Positions 9,724 to 18,155 of a stretch of 49,695 nucleotides of DNA are shown here, in pieces. The first letter of the stretch is position 1. Every line of letters starts with the position of its first letter. Position numbers and translations under genes: made by a program. The stretch is from Deltaproteobacteria bacterium (GTDB lineage: Bacteria > Desulfobacterota > Desulfobulbia > Desulfobulbales > SURF-16). Below the pieces are notes generated by a model. That model was not told where the DNA came from. It saw only the letters and a program-made list of their open reading frames with translations, and did no database searches. The stretch spans positions 1 to 49,695 of the forward strand of contig JAOZOY010000014.1 in NCBI GenBank assembly GCA_029933005.1, in the 5' to 3' direction.

Positions 9724-11928
9724 TTACATTGCCGCTTCCATTTCAAGAGCCGGATGACCTTTTTCTTTCAGGAAAGCAAGAACCTCTTCTTCAGTGGTGC
9801 CCACTTCCTCATCGGCAATCATGTCGAAAAACTCAGGCATCCCTTCTTCCTCACAGCGTGCCATCAGCTTTTCTCTTAACTCTTCCTTAAGCATCTTCGG
9901 CAACCAGACAACTCTTTTTAATCCGCCTTCAGATTTAAAAAGTTTGCGGCTGGTCAGATAATGCTTGCTGACTCCCATAAAACCAGGGGTCTGGGCGCCG
10001 CCACCGGCCATACCGGCCAGAGAGGTGAACTTCATGCCTGAAGGAGTCATTCCCATGTAATCACGATTAACCACCATAATACCGTTACATTGAGGTAACA
10101 TGGCGGAAATACACTCAAAGCAACCACAGGCAGTCATTGGATTGGTCATCAAGGAGTAGCAGCTCACATTGGGAACCGCACCGCGGGAGGCCTGATTGAC
10201 AAAGTCATTGATTCCGGAAAATTCGCCTAAATTTTCATCCAGACATTCGCCTTTTTCAATGGGCTGGTTCGGGCCGGTGGGATTAATCTGATAAGATGCC
10301 TTGCCGTCCAGCCAGTTATAGGCACCGCACATGCCGACCCTTTCAGGGGTGATAACGCAGACATGACTGGGTGCGAAAGATTGACAGAGAGTACAGGAGT
10401 AAAAAATATCCTCACTTTCATCAGTCATGCTGCCAAGCCTGAGATCACGCTCGGCATAGACGCCCCTGGCCAACTCAACGACCTCTTCTACGGTTTCCTG
10501 AACCGTTGAAATTTTCACTTGGACTTTATCAAGAATTGCTCCGAACTCCTGGTGAATCTTTCCATGAAGTACTTTGCCTATGTGCTTGAAAGAGAATCCT
10601 TTCTCAACAGCGGCCTTTCCAATTCTGATCCACATAATGTTACGCTGGCCAATATGCATAATGCCCTGGATATAGTTGATCAGATGATGAAACTGACGTT
10701 CAAGAATCGGCTCAAAATCAGACTGCATTTCACGGCCGGCCACTTCAACCAAAATGGAAATGGGTAAATTTTCACCCTGTTTAATATCGCAGATATCCTT
10801 GCCTTCAAGGGTAACCTCTCCATCCTGGATCTCACTCATATCTTTGGAGACCAGTACCTCAACACCGGTGGTACGGCCACCACCGCATTCCATGAAAAGA
10901 TCATCCTTTCTGATCCGTTCACCTTCGAAGGCCGGACCAAAGGAAAGGGGAATATCGATTTTTGCGACATTCACTTTCAGGCCGCGAACCTCAATGGCTT
11001 TCTGAACAATTTCATCATGAGGGATCCTGCTGACAACATGCTCGTAGGTGCATATACCGGTGGGCAGAACCTCGGGAATGTCGTAATCGGATATCGTGGG
11101 AAAGCCCCAGTTGATCGCTCCGGCGGCATTTGCATACCACTCATCACTTACCGGGCCAAAGGCCATGACAAAGGCAAAGGTCCGGTCTTTGTTGTAAATC
11201 AAATTTCCCTTATAATCACCCGGCTTGATGCCGCCAAAGGCAAGAGCGACACGACAGGCGAAGCCGATAGCAAAAACAACGGATGTATAGCTTTTACCAA
11301 AAGGTACCAGACGGGTGTTCCAGCCAACCTGGACATCATTTTTGACCAGTTGCTCCGCCATGTTCAAGCCTTCAGACTGATCATGCATGAAGATGTAGAG
11401 ATTCTTCTCCTGAAGCTCAAGGGCAATCTTACTGGCAACCTCTTTATCCATGGGAGTTCCACAGATCGCCGCAAAACCCGGGGCGGATCCATCAACAAAT
11501 TCAACACCGCGTTTTCGGAAAACTACATCATCGGCAGCGCCAAGCCAGATATTGTCGGCTAAGGGATCTTCCGTCTTTGTATAAAAATTAGGTTCATTGA
11601 GATAACGGATCGCCTCAAACATCTCCTCGGCAAAGTAGGTCGCCATGCCGGCATCAAGGGCCGGAGCAAGATATGGCAGCCAGACCTTTTCCGTTACTTT
11701 GGAGGGGAGCAGTTTCCGGGTTTCAATGAATATGTCCTTCATGTCTCCGAGTTTTTCCACCTTGGCGCCAAGCATGGAATAAATAATCGGAAGATAATAG
11801 GCTGTGTTTGGAAAGGAGACTTCTTGATCAGCTCCGTATTTTTTCAGGGCTTCCTCGAATTTTTCTTCAGCCATGTTCACAATATTTTGTGCGCCTCTGA
11901 TGGCTGCTGAGCAGATGATTTTAGACAT
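9724..11928 (-). CDS. acsB: Acetyl-CoA synthase, CODH/ACS complex alpha/beta catalytic subunit
   Basis: 734 aa; AcsB-type sequence including FYSCTLCQSFAPSHVCVITPERVGMCGAYNWLDGKAS and MTACGCFECI. Confidence 0.96.
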   Translation of the reverse strand: MSKIICSAAIRGAQNIVNMAEEKFEEALKKYGADQEVSFPNTAYYLPIIYSMLGAKVEKLGDMKDIFIETRKLLPSKVTEKVWLPYLAPALDAGMATYFAEEMFEAIRYLNEPNFYTKTEDPLADNIWLGAADDVVFRKRGVEFVDGSAPGFAAICGTPMDKEVASKIALELQEKNLYIFMHDQSEGLNMAEQLVKNDVQVGWNTRLVPFGKSYTSVVFAIGFACRVALAFGGIKPGDYKGNLIYNKDRTFAFVMAFGPVSDEWYANAAGAINWGFPTISDYDIPEVLPTGICTYEHVVSRIPHDEIVQKAIEVRGLKVNVAKIDIPLSFGPAFEGERIRKDDLFMECGGGRTTGVEVLVSKDMSEIQDGEVTLEGKDICDIKQGENLPISILVEVAGREMQSDFEPILERQFHHLINYIQGIMHIGQRNIMWIRIGKAAVEKGFSFKHIGKVLHGKIHQEFGAILDKVQVKISTVQETVEEVVELARGVYAERDLRLGSMTDESEDIFYSCTLCQSFAPSHVCVITPERVGMCGAYNWLDGKASYQINPTGPNQPIEKGECLDENLGEFSGINDFVNQASRGAVPNVSCYSLMTNPMTACGCFECISAMLPQCNGIMVVNRDYMGMTPSGMKFTSLAGMAGGGAQTPGFMGVSKHYLTSRKLFKSEGGLKRVVWLPKMLKEELREKLMARCEEEGMPEFFDMIADEEVGTTEEEVLAFLKEKGHPALEMEAAM

Positions 11929-11986
11929 TGAAAAACTCCCTCTTACGTCTTACGTTATTTAACTAAAGTAATGATCGAATAAAATT

Positions 11987-14677
11987 TTAACCCACCAAAC
12001 CGTCAATCATGGATTTGGCCAGGTTAACTGCCTTGGGATGCCTCATAATCAGAAGTTCTCCTCCGCACAACATCATACAACTTGCGGTAATGGCCTCCAT
12101 CATAATGCCCCGCGTTTCCTGATCACCGATCATCTCGTCGGATGGTAAACGACACTCCTTGGCTTTCCAGACCTCACGCCCCAGATTACAGACAAACGGG
12201 ACCTGAAGTTTCTCATCCTGTTGAGTCAAAGCGGCAATTCTGATTCTCTCCATGACGGAATATGTATATTCAATGCCATAGCCCAGAGCACCGATGGAAG
12301 GATCGACCAGGATATTATCAAGGGATACTCCCAGATTTTCCATGAGAATATTAAGCTGTTTGGCCAGGTTGACATCAATGGGCGAGGCTGCGACAAGAGG
12401 ATGCTGAAAGGCCATGGCCGTTGCACCGAGGGAACGATAATTTGCATCCGTCAACGGAGCCAGGCACACTTTCTTGTCACCAATCATGGCGGTAAGCTCA
12501 CGCAGAGTATCGGTGTCCTTTTCACTGTTTTCACAGCCCCAGACAATGACCGGCACATCGATATTATTGACGATGTCGGCCGCGGTTTTTGCAGCTTCGA
12601 CAGAATCACGATTCAGACCGTTGGGATCCGTGCTGATCAGGGAGATGCATAGGGCCTCGGCCTGGTATTCATTCACACACTTTCGAGCCCAGGCCAATGG
12701 ATTATCAAGCACATCCTCAAAATGACGAGTCAAAGTTGATGGCCACCCTTCCGGTTTCACATCGACAATATCCATGGCGATAAGTGGCTTGTTTCCCATC
12801 TCACCCTCAAAGAGATAAAACGGCATGGACGAAGAACCACCGACTTTAACCTCGTTACCCGGATTACCAAGAACCGTTTCACGAATTTGACCCGTGTAAT
12901 TAACCTTATAAGTTGTTTCAGGGATCTTGCTTGCCCGTTCGGCCAGTGGTGTTTCCTCGTGCTTCAGTGGTGCAACCGCCATAGATGGCGGGGCGGCTGT
13001 TTTCGTCTCTTCCGCAGCTTTTTTCTCTGCCGCTTTTTTGGCCTCATCAGCAGCCTTAGCTTCTTCAGCGGCCTTCGCTTCAGCCGCTTTTTTTGCTTCC
13101 TCGTCAGCCTTGCTTTCTTCAGCGGCTTTGACTTCAGCGGCCTTTTTTGACTCCTCGGCAGCCTTGGTTTCTTCAGCGGCTTTGACTTCAGCGGCCTTTC
13201 TTGACTCCTCGACAGCCTTGGCTTTTTCAGCTGCTTTCACTTCGGCGGCCTTTTTCGCCTCATCAGCGGCCTTAGCCCCTTCAGCGGCTTTGGCTTCCGC
13301 CTCTTTTTTTGCTTTATCAACAGCCGGTGCCGGCGCTGCGGGAGCGGCTGTTGATACTTGCGGTTCTTTTTTCAATACAGCTTCAGCACCGGCAAAATTC
13401 GACAGGGCCTCAAATTGATCGTCTGACAGGCCAAAGGCTTTTTTAAGAGAGTCAAGACCCATGCGAACAGACTCTAACGCCACCTGACGTTCTTTTTCAT
13501 TCATCTCATGTTCTCCTGCATCATCAAGTTCTATGGTTTCCTGCTCAGCCCCGGGTACTGCCGTTACAGGCTGCCGTACTGCCCGAGCCCTTAGTTCGGC
13601 GATCTCATCCTTCGCTGCAGCTATAATTTTTTCAGCCTCTGCCCTGGCCTGAACAAGAATTTCATCACGATCAGCAGCCGTTTCTTTTACAGTCTCAGCC
13701 GGACGAACTTCAATAACTTCTTCCGCTGCTTTTTCAACCGTAACAACAGGCTCATCTTCCAGTACGGGACGTTCTTCGATCCCAGCTCGTTTAACAATTT
13801 CCGGAACAGCTGTCTCCCATTCAATGGCCATGATATGGACACCGGAAACACCTTCTATTTCCTTCACCTGGTTGATAATATCGACACAGATATTGATACC
13901 TTCATCCTGTTTGTCTTTGGCATCCTGCATTCGTTGCAGAACATCATCGGTGACATCCATGCCCGGCACAAATTTTTTCATGTAGCGGGCCATGCCAAGG
14001 GATTTCGGCGGTGTTACGCCGGCAAGAATATAAACTTTTTCATGAAGACCGAGATCACGGGCCATTTCCATGAATTTGGCAAATCTTTCTACATTGTAAA
14101 TGATCTGGGTCTGAACAAAGTCAGCGCCGTTGGTCACTTTTTTCGCCAGTCTTGCTGCCCTGAATTCAAGCGGATAAGCAAAGGGGTTCGCAGCGCAGCC
14201 AAGAAAAAAATGAGGCTCGGCCGATTTAATCGCTTCACCGCACTGAAATTTCTTGTCATCCCGCATGGTTTTGACCATGCCGAGCATCTGGATGGAATCC
14301 ATGTCAAAAACGCCCTTGGAACCGGGATGGTTGCCGAATTTCTGATGATCACCGGTGAGACAGAGCAGATTTTTCAAACCCAGGGCCGAGGCCCCGAGCA
14401 GATCACTCTGCATACCAATTCGATTTCGGTCACGGCAGGTCATCTGAATGACGGGTTCAACACCCTCCTGCTGGGCGATAAGCCCGGCGCCAATAGATGA
14501 CATTCGGACTATGGCTGTCTGGCAGTCCGTAATATTCACCGCATCAACATGTCCCTTGAGGATACGCGCCTTTTCCCGTACCACCTCGGGGTTACCGCTT
14601 TTTGGCGGCCCAAGTTCACCTGTAACCGCGAATTCTCCTGCGGTCAAAATACGCTCTAATCGACTACCCGATTTCAT
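11987..14677 (-). CDS. Fusion of methylenetetrahydrofolate reductase (N-terminal) and CODH/ACS delta subunit AcsD (C-terminal), joined by an A/K/E-rich repeat linker
   Basis: 896 aa. Residues ~1-300 MetF-like (ELGPPKSGNPE, QMTCRDRNR, NLLCLTGDH). C-terminal third AcsD-like (NPLAWARKCVNEYQAEALCISLISTDPNG, ILVDPSIGALGYGIEYTYSVMERIR). Confidence 0.9.
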   Translation of the reverse strand: MKSGSRLERILTAGEFAVTGELGPPKSGNPEVVREKARILKGHVDAVNITDCQTAIVRMSSIGAGLIAQQEGVEPVIQMTCRDRNRIGMQSDLLGASALGLKNLLCLTGDHQKFGNHPGSKGVFDMDSIQMLGMVKTMRDDKKFQCGEAIKSAEPHFFLGCAANPFAYPLEFRAARLAKKVTNGADFVQTQIIYNVERFAKFMEMARDLGLHEKVYILAGVTPPKSLGMARYMKKFVPGMDVTDDVLQRMQDAKDKQDEGINICVDIINQVKEIEGVSGVHIMAIEWETAVPEIVKRAGIEERPVLEDEPVVTVEKAAEEVIEVRPAETVKETAADRDEILVQARAEAEKIIAAAKDEIAELRARAVRQPVTAVPGAEQETIELDDAGEHEMNEKERQVALESVRMGLDSLKKAFGLSDDQFEALSNFAGAEAVLKKEPQVSTAAPAAPAPAVDKAKKEAEAKAAEGAKAADEAKKAAEVKAAEKAKAVEESRKAAEVKAAEETKAAEESKKAAEVKAAEESKADEEAKKAAEAKAAEEAKAADEAKKAAEKKAAEETKTAAPPSMAVAPLKHEETPLAERASKIPETTYKVNYTGQIRETVLGNPGNEVKVGGSSSMPFYLFEGEMGNKPLIAMDIVDVKPEGWPSTLTRHFEDVLDNPLAWARKCVNEYQAEALCISLISTDPNGLNRDSVEAAKTAADIVNNIDVPVIVWGCENSEKDTDTLRELTAMIGDKKVCLAPLTDANYRSLGATAMAFQHPLVAASPIDVNLAKQLNILMENLGVSLDNILVDPSIGALGYGIEYTYSVMERIRIAALTQQDEKLQVPFVCNLGREVWKAKECRLPSDEMIGDQETRGIMMEAITASCMMLCGGELLIMRHPKAVNLAKSMIDGLVG
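12992..13309 (-). repeat. In-frame 54-nt (18-aa) tandem repeat in the metF-acsD linker, about 5.9 copies
   Basis: Units: KKEAEAKAAEGAKAADEA / KKAAEVKAAEKAKAVEES / RKAAEVKAAEETKAAEES / KKAAEVKAAEESKADEEA / KKAAEAKAAEEAKAADEA / KKAAEKKAAEETKTAA. Confidence 0.95.
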
Positions 14678-14698
14678 TCGGAATGATCCTTATTTATT

Positions 14699-14854
14699 GT
14701 AAACATTCGGCTTGATAATAAATTATTACAAAAACCACCGAAATGTAAATTTTGGATAGTGGCCCATATTTGGACGATCAGGTCTGTGAGCTATATTGAT
14801 TCATATGCGAGTAGGCCTGATCGTTCAAAGATGGGGTGCTAGCCGAATATTTAC
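14699..14854. repeat. Nested imperfect inverted repeats between cooS and metF-acsD
   Basis: Outer arms GTAAACATTCGGCT (14699-14712) / AGCCGAATATTTAC (14841-14854), 13/14 match. Inner arms 14764-14782 / 14816-14834, 17/19 match. Confidence 0.7.
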
Positions 14855-14918
14855 TATTTATTAATGAAGTTTGATTTGATTCTGCTTAATACCATCACAG
14901 CAACTTTCTTAATCTTTC

Positions 14919-14951
14919 TTCTGGTTTCTGACTTCTGTCCTCTGACCTTCA
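14919..14951. repeat. Degenerate 7-nt-period intergenic repeat (CTGACTTCTGTC family), copy 1
   Basis: ttctggtttctgacttctgtcctctgaccttcag next to the cooS stop codon. Confidence 0.6.
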
Positions 14952-14952
14952 G

Positions 14953-16941
14953 CTACGCCGGGCCGTGGCAACCCACATCGGTCAGACCAGTTCCGGAGGT
15001 CAGATCACGCCGCATCTCCATGTCAAAAAGGACACGTTCGCGCTTCTTGTCAATGCCAAGAGCAACGCGTTTCTTGTCGATATGGGCAATCATTTTCCGG
15101 GCCAGCTTGACCGGATCTTCTTCGCTATCCCACATGCCGCCATACATCTCCTCCATGTCCTCATAAAGATATTTTTTCATTAGCTTTGATCCGCTGACAG
15201 GAAGATTCTGGAAGATAACATACACACCGCTTGTGGCAAAATATTCACCAATGGATACTGCTTTTTCACTCATCCATAAAGGCGCCGTCCCTGCAGCGGG
15301 CAGATCCGAGATATCATCTCCCAGGCCTCCTTCCTCGACCATGGCGGATGCGGCAATCAGGATACGGCTGTTATCAACACAGGATCCCATATGCAGTACC
15401 GGCGGCATACCCACGGTCTCACAGACCTCGGCCAATCCCGGACCTGCGTATTTAGAGGCTGCCTCGGGATTAAGCAGTCCTGCCCGCCCCAAAGCCTGTG
15501 CGGCACAGCCGGTGGCAAGAACCAGAACATCGTTTTTTATCAGTTCCTTGGCAACGATGACATGGACGTCATCAGGCAGTTTGTAATTTTCACAGCCGAC
15601 AACAGCGCCAACGCCGCGAATACGGCCATTAATAATATTATCGTTTAATGGCCGGTAACTGCTGCGGAAGCGGCCGCCCAGAATATAGTTGATCGTTTCA
15701 TGACTGAAACCGACCACGACATCAAGTTTGGTGTCCTTCGGGATATGGCAAGCACCCCGTTTCTTGAAGTTACCAATGGCTCTTTTAAGGATGTCTTTGG
15801 CAGAATTCAGAGAATCTTCCTCATCAAACTGAAGATGGACCGCATCCGGCATCTTGGCCCGGTAATTGGTGGTGATGATTTCCGTATGAAAATTCTTGGC
15901 CACCTGGGCAAGTGACTGCATGACGCACTGGATATCAACAACCATGGCCTCAACAGCGCCGGTCGCCAATACCATTTCCTGCTGAATAAAGCTGCCTGCA
16001 ACCGGAATACCGCGCCGCATGAGGATCTCATTGCCGGTGCAGCAGACTCCTACCAGATTCACGCCCTTGGCGCCAACCTTTTTACACAGGGCTTGAATAT
16101 CCTCCTGGCGGGCTGCCATGCAGAGTGATTCAGCCAAAAGCGGTTCATGACCGTGAACAGCAACGTTGACCATATCCTTTTTGAGTACACCTAAATCAAC
16201 CATGGCCCGGATCGGCACCGGAGTGCCGAACATGATGTCGGTCAGGTCGGTGGAGAGCATAGAGGCGGACCAACCGTCAGCCAGGGCGACTCTGGCACCC
16301 TGGAGCATGATGTTTTCATAATGCTGATCTACACCCATATGGGTCCGATGCATGGTTTCCGTCACCTCACGGTCAATACCACGGGGCTCAACGCCAAGTC
16401 TTTTCCAGAGCTCCTGTCTTGTCTTCGGCGCCCTTTTCAGCATAACCTGAGTGCCCTGCTGTTTCCCAAACTCGGCCAAGGCCTTTTCTCCAAGCTCCAG
16501 AGCAATTTCATTTTTATCCCTGTCCTCGGTTTCAATTTCAAACACCTTGGCAAGCATGTGAAGTTTTTCTTCATCCTTGATCTCATGGGGAGTCTCGCCT
16601 TTGGCCGTGGCAATAAAACCAAAAATCATCTCACGGGCATGATCCGCATGAGCTGCAGTACCTGCCGCTATTGTTCTTGCATAATTTCTCGCGGCCACGG
16701 TTTCAGCAGTAGCACCACATATGCCGATCATTTCTTCCACTCCGTCAATGATCTGGCATGGCCCCATATTACAGTTTCGGCAACAGGTTCCGCCGGAGCC
16801 GAAAAGGCAGGCTGACATTCCTCTTGACTGGACACGGTCATAAGCTGTGACCACATCTTTAGAGACATCACTGCCAAGAACTTCAATCGTTGACGAACAG
16901 GTTAAATCGGTACAGCCTTCACATCCTGTAACTCTTGTCAT
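14953..16941 (-). CDS. cooS: Anaerobic Ni carbon monoxide dehydrogenase catalytic subunit
   Basis: 662 aa; CooS-like cysteine motifs FGSGGTCCRNCNMGPCQI, LVGVCCTGNEILMRRG, VLATGCAAQALGRAG, LHMGSCVDNSRI. Confidence 0.96.
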   Translation of the reverse strand: MTRVTGCEGCTDLTCSSTIEVLGSDVSKDVVTAYDRVQSRGMSACLFGSGGTCCRNCNMGPCQIIDGVEEMIGICGATAETVAARNYARTIAAGTAAHADHAREMIFGFIATAKGETPHEIKDEEKLHMLAKVFEIETEDRDKNEIALELGEKALAEFGKQQGTQVMLKRAPKTRQELWKRLGVEPRGIDREVTETMHRTHMGVDQHYENIMLQGARVALADGWSASMLSTDLTDIMFGTPVPIRAMVDLGVLKKDMVNVAVHGHEPLLAESLCMAARQEDIQALCKKVGAKGVNLVGVCCTGNEILMRRGIPVAGSFIQQEMVLATGAVEAMVVDIQCVMQSLAQVAKNFHTEIITTNYRAKMPDAVHLQFDEEDSLNSAKDILKRAIGNFKKRGACHIPKDTKLDVVVGFSHETINYILGGRFRSSYRPLNDNIINGRIRGVGAVVGCENYKLPDDVHVIVAKELIKNDVLVLATGCAAQALGRAGLLNPEAASKYAGPGLAEVCETVGMPPVLHMGSCVDNSRILIAASAMVEEGGLGDDISDLPAAGTAPLWMSEKAVSIGEYFATSGVYVIFQNLPVSGSKLMKKYLYEDMEEMYGGMWDSEEDPVKLARKMIAHIDKKRVALGIDKKRERVLFDMEMRRDLTSGTGLTDVGCHGPA

Positions 16942-16958
16942 GGCACCCTCTCTTACTG

Positions 16959-17846
16959 TTATAGAAGCCCGGCAGCAGTCTTTGCCGCCTGGACCGTATT
17001 TTTCATTAACATGGTGATGGTCATGGGGCCAACGCCGCCTGGTACTGGCGTAATTGCTCCAGCTTTTTGCTTAACAGACTCAAAGTCCACGTCACCAGCC
17101 AGGATTGCCTTGCCGTCTTCGGTTTTGCCGATTCGGTTTACGCCAACATCAAGAATCACAACGCCTTCCTTAATCTGGTCGGCCTTAATCAGGTTCGGTA
17201 CGCCGACTGCGGCAATAAGAATATCGGCCCGTTTTGTATGAAAATCCATATCTTTTGTTCTGGTATGGCAGATAGTTACCGTGGCATTGCCGGCCGGTCG
17301 TTTCTGCAGCATCAGGTTGGCAATGGGCTTACCGACAATATTGCTGCGGCCGATGACCACACATTCCGCGCCGCTGGTTTCAATATTGTTACGCTCCAGA
17401 AGCTCCAGCATGCCATGGGGAGTACAGGGCAGAAAGCAGTCCTCGCCAAGCATCATTTTGCCGATATTGACAGGATGAAAACCGTCAACATCCTTATTTG
17501 GATCAATTGCATAAAGAACCTTATGCTCGTTAATATGCTTGGGCAATGGCAACTGGACAAGAATACCGTTAATCTTGTCATCTTTGTTACATTTTTCAAC
17601 AAGGGCCAGGACCTCTTCTTCAGAGGTGTCCGCAGGGAGATCATAACGTTCGGAATACATCTCCAGAGCCTTGCATGTTCTCTCCTTGGCGCCGACGTAA
17701 ACCTGGGAGGCAGAATCACTGCCCACCAGTATGGTCACCAGACCGGGAACAATACCATGTTTTTCCTTCAGCTCTGCAATCTCTGCTTTTAACTCCTCAC
17801 GGATAGCCTTGGCGGTTTCAGTTCCGCTGATAATCTTGGCAGTCAT
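16959..17846 (-). CDS. folD: Bifunctional methylenetetrahydrofolate dehydrogenase/cyclohydrolase
   Basis: 295 aa; VGSDSASQVYVGAKERTC, GILVQLPLPKHI, VIGRSNIVGKP, PGGVGPMTITMLM. Confidence 0.97.
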   Translation of the reverse strand: MTAKIISGTETAKAIREELKAEIAELKEKHGIVPGLVTILVGSDSASQVYVGAKERTCKALEMYSERYDLPADTSEEEVLALVEKCNKDDKINGILVQLPLPKHINEHKVLYAIDPNKDVDGFHPVNIGKMMLGEDCFLPCTPHGMLELLERNNIETSGAECVVIGRSNIVGKPIANLMLQKRPAGNATVTICHTRTKDMDFHTKRADILIAAVGVPNLIKADQIKEGVVILDVGVNRIGKTEDGKAILAGDVDFESVKQKAGAITPVPGGVGPMTITMLMKNTVQAAKTAAGLL

Positions 17847-18155
17847 ATTTCTCCTTAGTTGTCGGCTGTAACTATTTTTTCGGAATAATTAGATCAGAAT
17901 GATAATGGATTTGAATGATCTCAAACAAATCAGATCAGTACATATTTTATCCTTTTATACAAATTACGAACCATTGACACTACTGAATAATCGTTGGTTT
18001 TTCAAGGATATTTCGACAATGGAAGCAAATAATAAAAATACCCGAAAGGTAATATTAATTGCTGGAGAGAAGGGCTAGGTATTCATACCTAAACGAAGTG
18101 AGAAATTCTACCTAGAGGCTGTCCGGGGATATTCAAAAAAGGAGAAAAAAATGCC

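Noticed and set aside
12992-13309. 54-nt tandem repeat as a CRISPR array
   Set aside because: Repeats are contiguous, in-frame and coding, with no unique spacers.
12927-13418. 163-aa Ala/Ser/Phe-rich plus-strand ORF
   Set aside because: Antisense of the 54-nt tandem repeat in the metF-acsD linker; its low complexity is a by-product of the repeat.
13835-14500. 221-aa plus-strand ORF
   Set aside because: Antisense shadow of the MetF domain; no supported product.
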